This document shows positions 1 to 13,263 of a stretch of DNA of 64,000 bases, in pieces. The DNA is from Stropharia rugosoannulata (lineage: Eukaryota > Basidiomycota > Agaricomycetes > Agaricales > Strophariaceae). The notes below the pieces were generated by a model that was not told the DNA's origin, did not search any database, and saw only the letters and a list, made by a program, of their open reading frames with translations. The stretch spans positions 2,666,001 through 2,730,000 of the forward strand of contig JANCIK010000012.1 in NCBI GenBank assembly GCA_028532985.1, written 5' to 3'. Made by a program: the position numbers and the translations under genes. Position 1 is the stretch's first letter. Each line of letters opens with the position of its first letter.

Positions 1-1089
1 AAGGGACATTATTGAACGCGATCCATAGGACTCTAAAGCAGTTGCAACCTTTATGAAGCGATCAGCTAATTCTCGATTTCCGCTCATGAGTTTGTCAATT
101 GGCGTTCGGAGCTGACCGAGTTGATTCCACACCAGGCAGCGTCCTTGTTCAAGCCACTCCAGAGCAAGATCTTCTTTATCTACAACGAATGCAAAACCAA
201 CAGCAAGGTTCAGAAGGTCGGAGGAATCAGTTATGTTGGAATAACGGCGGTCAATTGTCTGCTCCAGCCCTGCAGTATCTGCAAGCAGATCAATAGCAAT
301 GGAGAAATAAGTCAAGCACTCCATATTATCTTCCGGTTTTCTATCTTGTAGAGACATTATAGCCGCATAAGTGGCGCATCGCAGACGCATAAACGGATGG
401 CCATTTGACGCAGTACCATTAGCAAATGATGTATGACTGTGCTCAGCATCAGAATTGTCGCCGAGGCATTCAAAACGGAGCTTGTATGCTTCTCCGAGAT
501 TGTTGTATTGAGGAGCAAGAGCAGCGTTATCTGAAGGAGTGCATTGAGTAGCCTTCTGGAATTGTAAAATGGCATGATCGATATCCTGAATATCTCCAGT
601 CTGCCGAAATCGACACATGTATGCGTGTCCAAGGTTATCGCGAAAAGAGAAAAGATCAGAGTAATCTGAAGGAGTGGATTGAATGGCCTTCTGGAGGTAT
701 GAAATAGCATGGTCGATGTCCTTAATATTTGCGCTGTGTTGAAAGCGAGACTTGTATGCATTTCCAAGATTGTTGCACCGCGCAAGAAAGCTAACATGAT
801 CGGTTGGAGTGGATTGGACGGTATCGCAGAGGTATGAAATGGCATGCTCAATATCTTGAATATTTCCGCTGTGTTTGAATCGAGACGTATACGCAACCCC
901 AAGGTTGTTACAGTGCCCCAGAAAATCAGCGTGATCAGATGGAGTGGATTGGACGGCATCTAAAATGTATGCAATAGCACGCTCAATATCCTCTTTATCT
1001 CCAGTTCGCTGAAAGCGACACATGTATGCGCTCCCGAGGTTGTTGGAGCATAATGGAAGGGTGGAATGACCAGATAGGGTAGATTCAAC
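1..1089 (-). CDS. TPR protein (TPR-CHAT type), continuation after the insertion, runs off the window
   Basis: From 1089 down to 1 the minus strand is open in one frame. It encodes about five more TPR units (NNLGSAYMCRF, NNLGVAYTSRF, NNLGNAYKSRF and so on), followed by a helical linker. The linker contains EWLEQGRCLVWNQL and LRTPIDKL, which I recognise as the segment that usually joins TPRs to the CHAT protease in Agaricomycete TPR-CHAT proteins. The CHAT domain itself would lie outside the window. The segment has no start of its own and directly continues the TPR unit that breaks off at 2692, so it is the downstream half of the same gene. The open frame after the insertion suggests a recent disruption, or removal of the insert as an intron. 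Confidence 0.75.
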
Positions 1090-2684
1090 CACCTAATGCG
1101 ACCACTTCTGTGCACATACTTAGCTAACTAGCACAGAACATGTGTGCAAGAAGTCTTCTTATTAGCACGTTCTAATGTGCACAAGCTCTGCTAACAGAGT
1201 CCACCACCCCCTGGCGCAACAGTGCTTCTCGGAAGGACCGGCTTGTTGCCAGCTGCTGCCACACGCTGCGGCACGTCACGGCATGGATGGAAGATTTTTC
1301 GCAACTGGTTCCGCGCCGCACTTGAGCGGCACTGCGCTCACTGCTCAGTTGCTCGCAAGTATTGGGACGGGTTATCGGCTAACACAAAATTTGAAAGTAA
1401 TGATATTGCATTTAAATATTGTCTCAGTCGAGGCGTGATGACACCTCGCACTCAGGCTTCAGTAGCTCGAGCGTAGTTAGACATGAATGTATGTTTAGTG
1501 TATGTGTGTAGAGTATTTGAGAGTGCATATAAAATCATTTCGAGTTTCCCTGTACTCGTGTGCCGTGTACATGCGAGCCAACCACTCAAGATATTAAATA
1601 TCAGTGTTTCTGCACAGGACCAATACAATTTCAACAAAAAATCTACATCATTTTTGACGCCTGCTGTAGAGTTTGACATAACTTTCACACGAGCGATTTT
1701 CCGCTAGAACTTAGGGGTTGGGTGAATGTGCCAACCTACGCTCTGTTGAGTGTAAAATATGGCTACTTAAAAACCAACTAGATATTTTCTCATTATAAGG
1801 TATACAATAATCAATAATGGTCGATGATCGCGCCCTATTAAATGAGGGCATCGAGATAATAAAAGTGCGTTCTCACGCCTCGGACCTAGCCGACACCGCG
1901 GAGTTGTCCACATACAACTCAATGAGGTCGCACACGGGTCGCACACGGGTCGCACACATTTACATCGCATACGAGGTTGCATTATACGGGTAGTTTTTGC
2001 ACTAAATATACCTTATCTGGGCGGCATACGAGTTGGAAACACGTAGGTTGCATAAGGTTTTCATACATTACTGGCACCATATGCCTCTGGACTAGATACA
2101 AGTCGCCTATACACGTACAGTAACTTACATTGACAAATGGAAATGAAAGAAAAGGTCCGTTACTAGATCACAACAATATATACGTGCAGCATAAATAAGA
2201 TCCTGTGCATTAACACACAATGAACACATCAACAATCTTTCGTGAGACATGTGGAAAACCTTTCGCAGGAGAACTCGATAGAATCTGGTGTATAGTATAC
2301 ATAGTGAATTTAATGATGGGGCATGGTGCGCTTTCATGGCTAACTATAGCATAAAATGTTAGAATGGTTTTTTATACATAGTCATGTATAAATGAAGTAT
2401 ATTAATTGGCCAATATAACCACCTGACCAACCGATTGCTCTACAGACCTCTTCTACAGCTTCAACTCTGCCAAATCATAAGCAATGTATACGGCAAGCCA
2501 TGCCGAAATGCAGCTGTAGCCGTTGTACAGCCGTACCATGCCGTGTGACGCCGAACAAGCACTATCGACGACCACTGCTTAGCACACACTGTGCACATCA
2601 CCACGTGCTTACGAGCACAAACCGTGCACAGGCTATTTCTGCTGGTTAGCATTACTGTGTGCACATAAATAGTAGTATTGGCTC
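1090..2684. mobile_element. Non-autonomous DNA transposon with long imperfect inverted termini, inside the TPR gene
   Basis: The insert of 1,595 bp is flanked by a direct duplication ATTCAAC (1083-1089 and 2685-2691; 8 bp if one mismatch is allowed). Deleting it restores the TPR frame exactly (QKAVE joined to ST). The two ends are imperfect inverted repeats that can be followed inward for more than 120 bp, sharing blocks such as TTCTGTGCACA/TTTATGTGCACA, AGCACGTTC..ATGTGCAC and TGCTAAC. GTGCACA and GCTAAC motifs recur near both ends, as in subterminal transposase-binding sites. No coding sequence was recognised inside. An 8-bp duplication and CA-type ends would fit hAT, but the class is inferred. 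Confidence 0.72.
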
Positions 2685-2691
2685 ATTCAAC

Positions 2692-4677
2692 AGCCTTCTG
2701 AAGGTACATGATCGTACGTTCAATATCCTCAATATGTCCAGTATGCTTAAAACGAGCCATGTATGCAGCCCCAAGGTTGTTGCACTGACCAAGAAAACCA
2801 GCATGATCCGATGCGGTGGATTCAAAACCATTTCGGAGGTAAGAGATTGCATTCTCAATATCTTCAATATCTCCAGTATGTCGAAAGCGCAAGAGATATG
2901 CACTCCCAAGGTCATTATTACACCGTCCAAAGAAATCAGCATGACCGATCGGAGTGAATTGGACAGTGTTCCTAAGGTAAGAAATGGCATGCTCGATATC
3001 CTCAGCGTTTCTGCTGCGTTCAAAGCGAGCCATGTATGCAACGCCAAGGTTGTTACACGCAGCAAGGGAATCGGAACTACCAGATGGAGTGGATTCAACC
3101 GCACGGAGGAGGAATATAATGGCATTCTCGATATACTCGATATCTTCAATCTGTCCGGTATTTTTAAACCAGGACAAGTATGCGGTCCCAAGGTTGTTAG
3201 AGCATGAGGGGAGATCAGGATGACCAGGAGGAATAGATTCTACAGCTTTCCGGAGATATGAGACGGCATGCTCTATATCCGCAACATTTGCAGTGTGCCT
3301 AAAGCGAGACACATATGCATTCCCAAGGTTGTTACACCGACCAAAGAAATTAGCGTGACCTAACGGAGTGAGTTGGATGACGTCTTCAAGGTATTTGATT
3401 GCATGTGTAATATCCTCAATGTTTCCAGTTTGGTTAAAGCGAGCCTCGTATGCATTGCCAAGGTTGACACTGCACCGAAGTAAGATAGCGATAGCCGTAG
3501 AACGAGAAGAATGAGTGCAATGAAGAGCATTCTGCCAGTGTGATATAGCGTCGTCGATGTCTTGAGCATTCCTAGTGTGTTTGAAGCGAGACATGTATGC
3601 ATTACCAAGATTGGTACACCGGATAGAAAGAGCAGAATGGCCGGAGGGAGTGGATTGAACAACATTCTGGATGTATTTGATGGCAAGATCAATATCCCGA
3701 ACATTAGCGGTGAGTTGAAAGCGAAGCATGAATGCGCTGCCAATGGTGTTGCACAAATCATGATATTTAGAGATAACATTGGACGTTGTGGAATATTTGG
3801 AAAGTAAGACTTCGCAAAGGGAAATTAGCTGAGTAATCTTGTCAATATTTCCAGGTTCTTTAAGGCACGAAGTAAGTGCTTCAATTTCTTCAAGAATGCG
3901 GACTGTTTCCGTTTTGTCATTCGGAGTCTCTATTAGAGTGGTTGACCGATTACCTGTTGCCACCGAGTCAGTACATATATTTAAATACACTCGATCCTAC
4001 TTACTAATTGTTGAAGACATGTTCAATTCTACAGAATCGTCCTTATTGAGCAATGTAAATGCATATTGCACCACAGTTTCTATCGACGCTAGAATTTAAA
4101 CTCATAACAATAGGTGAATTATTATGCATACCCTTTTCAGCGCTCATGCTGGCGTTCATTTCGTCTGTGGTGATGGTATAGAAAGCCTCGTCAATTTCAT
4201 CGCTCGACTGAACACACAATGTGATATCACAATGTGCCAATGTGGACCTTGGTGATGTTTCATTTTATCAACCCTTGATCAAAACACCTTTTGAAATGCG
4301 ACTTACAAAGTAATATGTTCGACGGTGCTCCACTTTGTGGGAGAGGCCTTCGCAAGTTGTAAGGTCTGGCAACTATTTCCGTCGTGCAAGATGACCATCG
4401 TTAAGTTGTCATTGAACTGGTGGGGCTGCGAGCGCTCAAACGATATGTCTATATTATAACGTAAGGAGAGGCGTCAATAAAAACAGGTATGCTACGTACC
4501 CTTCAATACGACCTGTTGATTTAAACTAGGATCGAGTTCCATATCCGCACGTGCTTCCTCGGGATCTGCTTGCGGAATTTGCTGGTCCGCGGCAGCGCTA
4601 CTAGCAAAAACAACGCTGTTGTTGAGGAGTGCTTCACCAGTTGCACCCTGGTCGCCGTCGGTACGCTCGGACTGCAT
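2692..4677 (-). CDS. TPR protein (TPR-CHAT type), N-terminal part of an interrupted gene
   Basis: Five 5' exons can be chained in frame: 4677-4510, 4425-4307, 4247-4132, a 24-nt microexon 4028-4005, then 3953 onward. The first four encode a disordered, acidic leader. The last exon carries tandem tetratricopeptide units of about 45 residues with the recurring pattern NNLGNAYxxRF..TGxxxDIxxAIxYL. In fungi such arrays usually sit in front of a CHAT (caspase-like) protease, and the family is suspected in self/non-self recognition or regulated cell death. At 2684 the reading frame runs into an inserted transposon and a TGA stop. The next TPR unit resumes in the same frame at 1089, so the gene was one unit. 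A possible further upstream exon (about 4800-4715, acidic residues) cannot be excluded. TPR identity is firm; the leader exons are inferred from splice signals. Confidence 0.75.
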
Positions 4678-7600
4678 GGCTGTCTTTTCAGAACCTAGCG
4701 TAACAAACGTAAGACGCCAGTTGATTCTGAGTGGAAAGCGGCAGTCGCACCTTCAGACGGTGTTTCATGCCCAATGGAAGGGGAATCATCCGCTGAAATT
4801 TGGATTAGTACCATTTAGAGGATAATATATTGAGTTACTTCTTACGGTGTATGTTGGGGATTGCATCTATTCTCCAGAGAATTCGCGGTAATTGATGGAG
4901 GGCATATAGTAGGTAACATGACAAAGGGTTTAATGAAGAATCGAATGGAGGATTACAACATTGACTGATTAGAACGATAATAGAGACAAAGAATGCGCAA
5001 TCTCTCACCCTGTTGTCCAGTACATTTAATGATGGGATTGAGCGATGGTTGTCCTGAGCTCTGGTTTGTATCGTTATACGTGATGGTAGACATCACTAAT
5101 GTCGATAATAAAGTTGAGATATTGAGAGGTGTGTTTGTAAGACTGAAGCAGTGGGGGAAGTTGTGAACTCGGAGTTAGGAGTCTTCGCTTTGCTCCCCGT
5201 TGATATACTGCACGTATTTGCATCATTGTCAACTCATGGCCGTACGTATCAATGCACAGCGGAGCATAAATGGATGGGGAAGTCATACATGCGGCAGTAT
5301 CTAATGACACATTTATGGCACTATTTCACATGAAGGCTGCTGCGTGTATACCTTAGATATTGATTGAGCCATGCCTCGAAGGAGAATAACGGTACTACGT
5401 TTAGGAAGATCTTTGGCAGCTAAGCATACATTATAGGTGCCATTGGTCGTCTTTCAGTGACCTTACAAACCTACATACGTTCAATGTTATGATTTAGTTT
5501 CAAGGTCCAAAAATTGTATCATGGTGTGCAACCCAATTACACTAGTCTTGGATCATTACAACGTGTTTGATGTGGTGCACCGTCCAAGAATTAGAATAGA
5601 ACGCTTTGTCAGGGGATGACATGGCCCGCAAATATAAGGTCGTTGGAGTCGTCAGCCAGTAAACAGCTGGTGCATATAGCCTTGGTGAGTATTCGGGTGT
5701 ACGCCGACAGGGTCAGGGATGGGTGAGGGTGACGCGTCGAAAAACGGCGTGGTACCTCGCAAAATGAAATCTATAGTACTCCGTTCAGCTCGGTTATATG
5801 ACATGCGGAAATGGGGTAAAAATAATCCTGGGCACTCATTAACACCGCCCAATCACTGCCTGGTGGCCAGAACCACATCATAATTTTCCTTATGGGTATT
5901 GATAGCAGCCAAATAACGAACATTTAATAACGAACACCGGTGGCATCCTGTTATGGCAAGGTGCAAGGGAACTTGGAACAACTTGGAAGTACATATCAGT
6001 ATCAATTGAGTATCAACTCAACATGCAGCGGCATGTTCGATAGCGCCTAATAATATATTTAGATAGGATGCCAAATAAATGTTAGCGACATTTCCCTTCT
6101 GCCGTCTTAAGCGGAGCTGTGGCACATACCACCGTGACTGCACTTACTCATGACATCGTCGCTCTACTTCTCCACAAAAACTCAGCGCACTATCTCTCTA
6201 AGTCTGTTAGACTCCGTGTCAACCGGCCTCGAAGCCTTTTCCAAGTGAGTTTTATTGCCTTTCAAACTTTCTCCAAACCCGCGGAGTCACTACCAAGCTG
6301 CCTGTCTAGCCAGCGCGAGCGCCGTCTGAGGCGTCTACATTGCCTGAGAATATTCAGATGTCACCCATCGTTGAGCAGCTAGCGTAGACCGACGACACAT
6401 ACACCCACTCAGGTTGCTTGCCTGCGATCAAAGTAACATTCCTCATCGGATCCCAACCAAATCGACCTTCACCATCTCCCTGTCGAACTACAAGCTCTCC
6501 GTCTTTCAGTTCTGGGAGACGTCATTGCTGTGCATCCCAGACTGAGATCCCCTTAGTTTTCAGTGCTGACCGGATCTATGTTCGCGCAAGCTGGTGATAT
6601 TGCTACAACGTGAGTACAGCCCAGCACCGTCATACAGTAATCGGGTCATGCTGACTTTAAATTTAGTTTCCCTCAATTTTCCCTCGTCATTTGCCATATG
6701 TACATGGGTAGGGTGATCGAAAAACACGGGCGGCCGTTCTGATGAAGTACGCGCGCCAACTCGTTTCCAGATGCGTCGTAGCCGGGCCGCGTACCGCAGC
6801 TAAAGCTGGCTTTGTTCCGGTTCTCCAGGGTGCACGGGGGTTGTTCATGAGTTGTGATATACCAAATGAATGAAAGTTAACCGCAGAACTAGAATGTTAT
6901 AGTTTAAATACCTGATTTATCGTGAACAGTCGTTGTCCAGGCCGCTTGAACTGACACTAGCTGTAAGCCCTGAAACGAAAGATGGACCGTCAGGCACCTG
7001 CCGAGCTTCGCTCTGGGAGACTCCGTTCAGCCGCCCGACATTGACATATCTGAGTAGTAGAGAATATTGTTAATCTGTCGCATCAGTAGCGCCTCGCGTA
7101 AAGCAGGCGCGGCGCGTGGTGATCCGTATGACATTGCTTACCAAACGACATAAATTTGTCCCCAGAAAGTAGGCTGCGTTACTCACCTCATAGATCCAAA
7201 TATTGGTTGTGCCGTAGCCGTCGTGGTCGTCCTTCACCAGAACGGTGATTCACGTGAAGTATGTCAAACTGTAACGTACTGGCGAGAAACCTTTAGTTAC
7301 CTTTGCTACTACAGCTCCTATCGACAGCGTGTAGGCTTGGGGCGCGGCGCAATTGTCTTATAATACATCGTTTTGCTCTTGTGTAGGACCGCCAGAAAAT
7401 GACCAGTCGTTGCTCTGTAACACGAGCATTATATCTCGAGACATGCTGCGCACAACACCTGGTCGTATCGCTTGAAGAGTACTCTACCGGCGTGAAGCCG
7501 GGCTACGATAACGAGACGTATTCCTCGATTAACTGGTAAGACGGACTATGGAACCAATATATCGGAGTAGCTTTGCATTTATCAGGCTGGGGTGGGTCGG

Positions 7601-10600
7601 GGCAATACAACTGTCAATCGAAGGTCAGACGAAAAGTCAAAGAAACTCACGCAGACAACACACAGAACCAGAGTGTATACATTCATCAACGTTACCACAA
7701 ATGAAATAAAGAATATCAAGAATAACCACGACTCTGATTGCATATGATAGATGAAAATCTCATGTGCGGGTAAGATTCAAATCTATAAAAGTTGAGCGCT
7801 GAGGCTACTCTGGTGGTGGTGAAGAACGTTAACATGGAGGCAGATACTGTCGAAGACCGTATGAGGCCATAATACCCAGTGCGACAAGCGCCAGGCCAAG
7901 TACAGGTACAGTGTGGTTTGGTGAGTGAGGGACAGGGCCGCGGAGGAGGCTAGTTGTGTCAGGGAGCAATGAGGACATATATATGTGCAAAGTCTTGATC
8001 ATGAATATAGCGTATACTGTACCATTTTAAATAGTTCTTCCGTCCTATGTCCCAAGGGTTTTGTACGTGAACAAAATCGGTTTGTCAAGTATCCCGGGCC
8101 CGGTAGGCTACCGAATTTTCAATCGTTAAAAATCTATAAATAGACAATGTTGTTATGGGCTAGTTATCGATATCTCGTAACAGCATTGACTTACTTTTGA
8201 AATGACACAGCCCGACCGCTATTTAAACAATGCGACATTATCACCAGAGTCTGCTCATTTGCACAATCCTATGGAGCGAGAGCGCTGGATGTTAGGTGCC
8301 GGGTAAGGACATACCAAGTTGCGCTTAAACTGAAAAGAAATTGATTTAATGATTGTAGTCGGCGCATATGCCCAGAAATGTGGGCTGCGGATCGGGATAT
8401 CTCTCTTACTGTATCACGCATGTTATGGGCATTTACAATGCATGAATTACCTGACGTGCGCCAATAGACTTGAAAGAATACGACGGTCTCTCTGGTCGTT
8501 CACCTGTGCCATTCACGATCAAAATCAGTCCTTGTCACGACCAGGTAGAGAGAGTTCTTGAGCTCTAAATTTAATTTAGTATTCCATTCTGCTGTTGTTA
8601 ATGAATTCTTCTTACTAATTGCAGCTATACGTCTTTTTTCTCCTTTTTTCGCCCTTTGTAAATTGCGGTATTTATCGAATTTTCTGTACTTCCTCTAGAG
8701 TATAATTGTATATTTCTCTATATAGAGTCTGTGGTAAAATCAAGCAGTAGGTAATCAGAGCGGCAGGTGACCAACGGCCCGACAGCGGCGGCTCGTGCCA
8801 CGGTCGAGGCTACCGAACTTGCGGCGTTGATGGCCCGGCTATGTTTGACGGCATTTTCTAGTACTTGATAATAATAATGCGTAGTACGTACCAAACAAAC
8901 TTGACCAGCGAAAGTTCCAAGAATTTAGAACTTCTCTTGAACCTCTACCTTGCTTCTACCAGACCTGGTTGACCCCCTGGCCTACTGAGAAGGTCACATC
9001 ACGGAGCTGCCGTGCAGCAGCGCACCGCCACTTTACTTACTCACGATATGATAGTTATGCTCCTAGCCTCCTAGAACTGCAGACTCCATTAGTGTCACCA
9101 GACTTCCTCTCCAAGTTCGTTTGACTGTGCATCAGACTATAGTCTGACTTTAACCGGTTTTAAAACCTTTTCTGTGCTACACGCAACTTGAGAATTTAAT
9201 TCCCCAACCGTCTCACCCTCAATGCGCCGCGTGTTTTTGTTCTGCAGGGGCGCGGCGAGATGTCTGAGCTCCTAGTACCAGCCGAGTTATTGCGGTCCGG
9301 ATGAGCCTTACACTGCCGTTTCTATGTCGCGAAACACTTCGGAGTCTTATAGAAGAAGCTGTTAGCACTGCCAGACTCATGCAGTGACGCCGACGATCCG
9401 TCAGCGCATGAGCAAGGTCGCCAAATCGTAGAATCTGTTTGGCTCTGAACAACCTGCCGCTAACTCGGAACGCGCTCGCTGATATTTTTCAAAAAGAACC
9501 AATGTAAATGTGTAGGTCGAGAAGTCACTGGACGTAGAGACGAGTTATTTTTTTAGCCGATCAAAGAGGAATAGAGTCATTGAATATTGAGAAGTGGAGA
9601 GCAAGCTGAGCTCGTAGTGGATGTAACTTGGCGTTGACGCCGAGGTTGACGCGTGTGAGCTCCGATCCGAAAAACACAGATGGAACGTAGGACGCTCCGT
9701 TGAACACATGTTTTACGTAGTTAAGGACGGGTATGTGGTGTCCCATTTGTGTATGCTTTACAATGGCTCTGACACTCCATCAGGAGACCTTTCACGATCA
9801 GTTAAGCGGACCGGAATTCTCTACTGAGGTCCGAATGGTGCGTACAGCCACCGATTGTTGAGCTCTTCGACATCTGAATCAGGTAGTCTTACTGAAAATA
9901 GTACCTTGCACGAGGACGAAGCGTATCGGAACTTCAGCCCGTGGCACTCACGCGCGATGCCATAACTGTCAGATTTTCTCCGACATCGAGCAAAGTAAAT
10001 AATTAGTCCGCTCATCCTACCATAATTGTTGTTTGACCTCTTGGAATATCGAGGAGTAAAAAAATTTCAGTATATCCGTTCCTCTGTAAGTGCGCTTCAA
10101 GTAATAGTCCGACATGAAAATCCGTAGTTGGTCCGACATCACTTTACACGCATGCAGTAGCGGCATTAACAATGTCTGGAATGTCTTTGCGATCAGGGCC
10201 TGACCCATAACATGTACAGTAATCAGTTTATCTACGTGCACATGTTGCATGATTATATGCGCCCAACCTAATGTTTTTTTTTCAAGCTTTACTTGTTGCG
10301 CGTAGAAGAGGGAATGGGAACATTTACATAGCACGTTGATCGCATGCATAGCGTTGATGCGCTTCAGTGCCAAGTAAATAGTTATATATAGATCTTGTCT
10401 TGGTAGGGGCTTTGTAGTTGTCACAGGATATGCATCAGACTGGCACGAGTCCGAGTGGGTCCGAGTCTGGTTATGCCAGCAAGTGACGGGTACGTAGCAT
10501 CAGTATCTCGTGGAGAGACACCATTAATCTAAAGTCATTCCACCAAGCTATGCTCCCGAGATTTATCAGATTCAATTGGTCGGCCTATAGCAACACATAT

Positions 10601-10733
10601 TTGAAGAAGTACTTTCATTAGTTATCCTAAATGACAGATGTGCTCTCCGCTTGAAAGAGTTTTGCGTGAAACGTCTCTGGGATAGATAAATAGGGTCGAA
10701 ATTGTCAGTCTTCAAATCAACAAATCACTCAAG
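4678..10733. other. Gene-poor stretch with no recognised gene
   Basis: I see no recognisable domain in these 6 kb. Minus-strand pieces between about 7,350 and 6,930 look exon-like, for example a stretch ending TNIWIYE before GTGAGT at about 7,187 and RLNGVSQSEARQVPDG at about 7,030. In-frame stops prevent a convincing chain, so a decayed gene is possible. A minus-strand ORF of 135 codons at 10017-10424 has no recognisable feature. Segments about 6105-6245 and 9000-9170 are two diverged copies of one sequence (both include ACTTACTCA..GAC/GAT and AACCGG..AAGCCTTTT/AAAACCTTTT). Confidence 0.4.
10685..10694 (+). promoter_or_regulatory. Putative TATA-like element of the acetylxylan esterase gene
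   Basis: GATAAATAGG lies about 40-49 bp before the ATG at 10734, followed by an A/C-rich leader (CAAATCAACAAATCACTCAAG) that ends at the start codon. Position and composition fit a fungal core promoter; this is not proven. Confidence 0.35.
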
Positions 10734-11753
10734 ATGTTCCGTCTACTCACCCCAGCCATTCTGCTCTTTGCGTTGAAAGCTTTTGCCTCTGAGGTTGACC
10801 TCGAAGCAAGGCAGTCCTGCCCGTCAATCCACGTCTTTGGAGCTCGAGAAACCACCGCACCAGCAGGATACGGAACTGCTGGCGTCGTTGTTAACCTCGT
10901 TCTTGGTGCTCATTCCGGCGCAACTTCAGAAGCTATTAATTATCCTGCCTGCGGTGGACAATCGTCATGCGGTGGCGTATCATATGCAAACTCTGCGGTC
11001 CAGGGAGTCGCAGCTGTGGCATCAGCCGTTAACTCGTTCAACACCAGGTGCCCAAGCACCCAATTAGTTCTCGTCGGGTACTCCCAGGTAAGAGAGTTTG
11101 TACTGAAGTATTCAATGTTCTGATAATTGCATGTAGGGTGGTCAAATAATGGATGACGCGTTCTGTGGAGGAGGAGATGCTAATGAGGGTCTTTCCTCTA
11201 CAGCTATCCCTATCCAAGCATCCGCGATCAACATGATCAAGGCTGCCATCTTCATGGGCGACCCACGCTACGTCTACGGCCTCGTCCCATACCAGGTCGG
11301 AACATGCCGCGCCTCCGGAGTAAGTGTTACAATGACATACTACGAGCTTCGTTAACGAGGCTGATTCTTCTGGTCTAGTTCGCGCCTCGCCCTGCCGGAT
11401 TCTCGTGTCCAAACGCAGCCAAGATCCAGTCGTACTGTGACGCTGCGGATCCCTACTGCTGTAACGGAAACGATGCCAACACTCACCAAGGCTACGGCAC
11501 CGAATACGGCCAGGCAGCGCTTACATTTATCAACTCCAAGCTTTCGGGTTCCACTACTGGCGGGTCGCCGCCGGCCTCGAGTTCATCCGCACCTGCCTCT
11601 ACTTCCACTCCCCCGGCAAGCGGAGGTGGGGGAGGCTCTGGAACTGCAGCGCACTGGGGTCAGTGTGGTGGAATTGGCTGGACCGGGCCAACAACCTGTG
11701 CTGCGCCATACACCTGTCAGGCATCGAATGCATACTACAGTCAATGCCTTTAG
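10734..11753 (+). CDS. Secreted acetylxylan esterase (CE5 family) with C-terminal CBM1
   Basis: Three exons, 10734-11087, 11137-11319 and 11379-11753, give 303 residues. Both introns are 49-59 bp with GTAAG donors and sit in phase 0. Residues 1-18 are a signal peptide, followed by a short pro-segment ending EAR. The CE5/cutinase-fold core starts at ETTAPAGYG. The nucleophile motif GYSQGG spans the first intron; the remaining acid/base pair fits the Asp in YCDAADPYC and the His in THQGYG. After a Ser/Thr/Pro/Gly linker comes a fungal cellulose-binding module ([21 protein letters not shown]) with its four cysteines and aromatic residues. The enzyme would remove acetyl groups from xylan outside the cell while anchored to cellulose. 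Cutinase is the alternative within CE5, but the CBM1 favours acetylxylan esterase. Confidence 0.93.
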
Positions 11754-11958
11754 TACATCGTCGTATGGTTACGGAAGAATACGCACTTTTACATCAATAC
11801 TGTAAAAGTATACAGTGAATAAGTTAACGCACCCCGTAAATGTCAACGCAAAATATTCCTTGATCTTTGACGCTAAAGCTAAATTGCTATATTTTGTCTG
11901 CCATAACAAGGGCGCCTCTCAAGGACATGCATGAAAGGTCTCTATCTAATCTACCCAA

Positions 11959-12607
11959 CTAAGTTAAGGTCCGTGAGCGATCCATCCAACTGTCATTAGT
12001 TTTGAGCATCAATACAACAGCAGTAATCAGTCCATCACACATCTCGCTGTGCAACCAGATATCGAGACATAGCTCCAAAGATAGTATGATTGAGGCAGAA
12101 TCATCGCCGAACACCGTGAGCTTACAGAAGGGATTATGTGGCATCCTAGGGTTTACCAGCTCATACTAAATGGGCAATATCCGTTATTAGGCAGACGGCA
12201 TCTTCAGGTTGAGAAGTGACGTACCAAAGGCCGCTTTCCGATGTGTACCATACGCCACTGGTATCGCCCACTTCCATTGTAGAAAGTCTTGAGAGTCCTG
12301 GGCGCACAGTCATTAAGATTTGAAGTTGATATATTAGTCTTGTTACAGACCTTGATTGAGTACGAAGGATTAGATGCGGCAGTACTGGCTTACCGTTACC
12401 GAAGGCGACTGTGAGTTGGGTGTCGCAATGTAAAGTGGCGACAGGAACCCCATCACTGAATGGCCCCTCTCTGCGAATAGTAATTGTGTCTTCTCCCCCC
12501 TCGATGCAGTAGCAAGCTTCTGTATCATTACTCACGACCCATATGAAGGGCGTGTATTCCGTCCCTTGCGATCGATGGAACGTGAGAGTGCGGAATTCCG
12601 TTGACAT
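11959..12607 (-). CDS. DUF6593-like small protein
   Basis: Exons 12607-12394, 12297-12167 and 12120-11959 join in frame to 168 residues starting MSTEFRTLTFHRSQG. The 96-bp first intron is divisible by three and free of stops, so its retention is formally possible. The second (46 bp, GTATGA..AAG) joins IAHL to LTVFGDDSASIILSLE. The pattern of beta-strand-rich N-terminal half, VCLITDIAHLLTVFGDD-type core and a hydrophobic C-terminal helix resembles the Agaricomycete DUF6593 family, whose function is unknown. The gene is convergent with the acetylxylan esterase; the stop codons lie about 205 bp apart. Confidence 0.65.
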
Positions 12608-13263
12608 TGCACAGGAAACGAAGATGCAACGTCTTGAGTTGCCTTAGGCGATATGTACGATGGACGTTCAAATGAAGGGCTGTATGTAGCGTCGTAGTCT
12701 AGGAATGATGGGGCAATACTACTCGCGACAGGGGCTTATATACGTTCGCCGGAGACCGGCGACATGTTGTTTACTGATCTCATCGCGAAAGCGGGGTTCA
12801 CTTAAGTTGCCTTGCCACATAAGGCCCTGTGAACCGGATTCATCGCCTGGGTATGCTCCTCCGGGGACATGTCAAATTAGCGGATGCAGATAATGAAATA
12901 TATGTAATTATAGACCAGTTCAAAGGAAAAACTCGTGTCCTTAGCAGAGTACCACGTCAAACATTTCTCGATGTTGAGATGTGTTCTCGTTATATCTCAA
13001 TGGGGATTTTTTCCCTCAGAAATATCATATAAACCATTGAAACCTCCTACGTCATCTGTATGAACCATTAAACTGGAATCTATAAATAGTACGAGGTAAG
13101 TGATTAGGCGCTCGTGTAATGGCATGAACTCCGACATATGTGCGTCAAAGCTATCTAAGGATCCCAGGCACAACTTGAATAATAAGACTAAAAATTATGA
13201 GGAATAACCTCACATCTGGCATTAATATAAGCTGATGATTGAGGAGCGACTCATTGCGACATG

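Noticed and set aside
357..959. 200-codon minus-strand frame beginning MPSNPLHLITL
   Set aside because: It is an out-of-frame shadow of the TPR repeats; the true frame reads NNLGxAY units in the same stretch.
2659..3207. Plus-strand 182-codon frame and the overlapping minus frame 2652-3191
   Set aside because: Both are shadows of the repetitive TPR coding sequence; repeat periodicity keeps all frames open.
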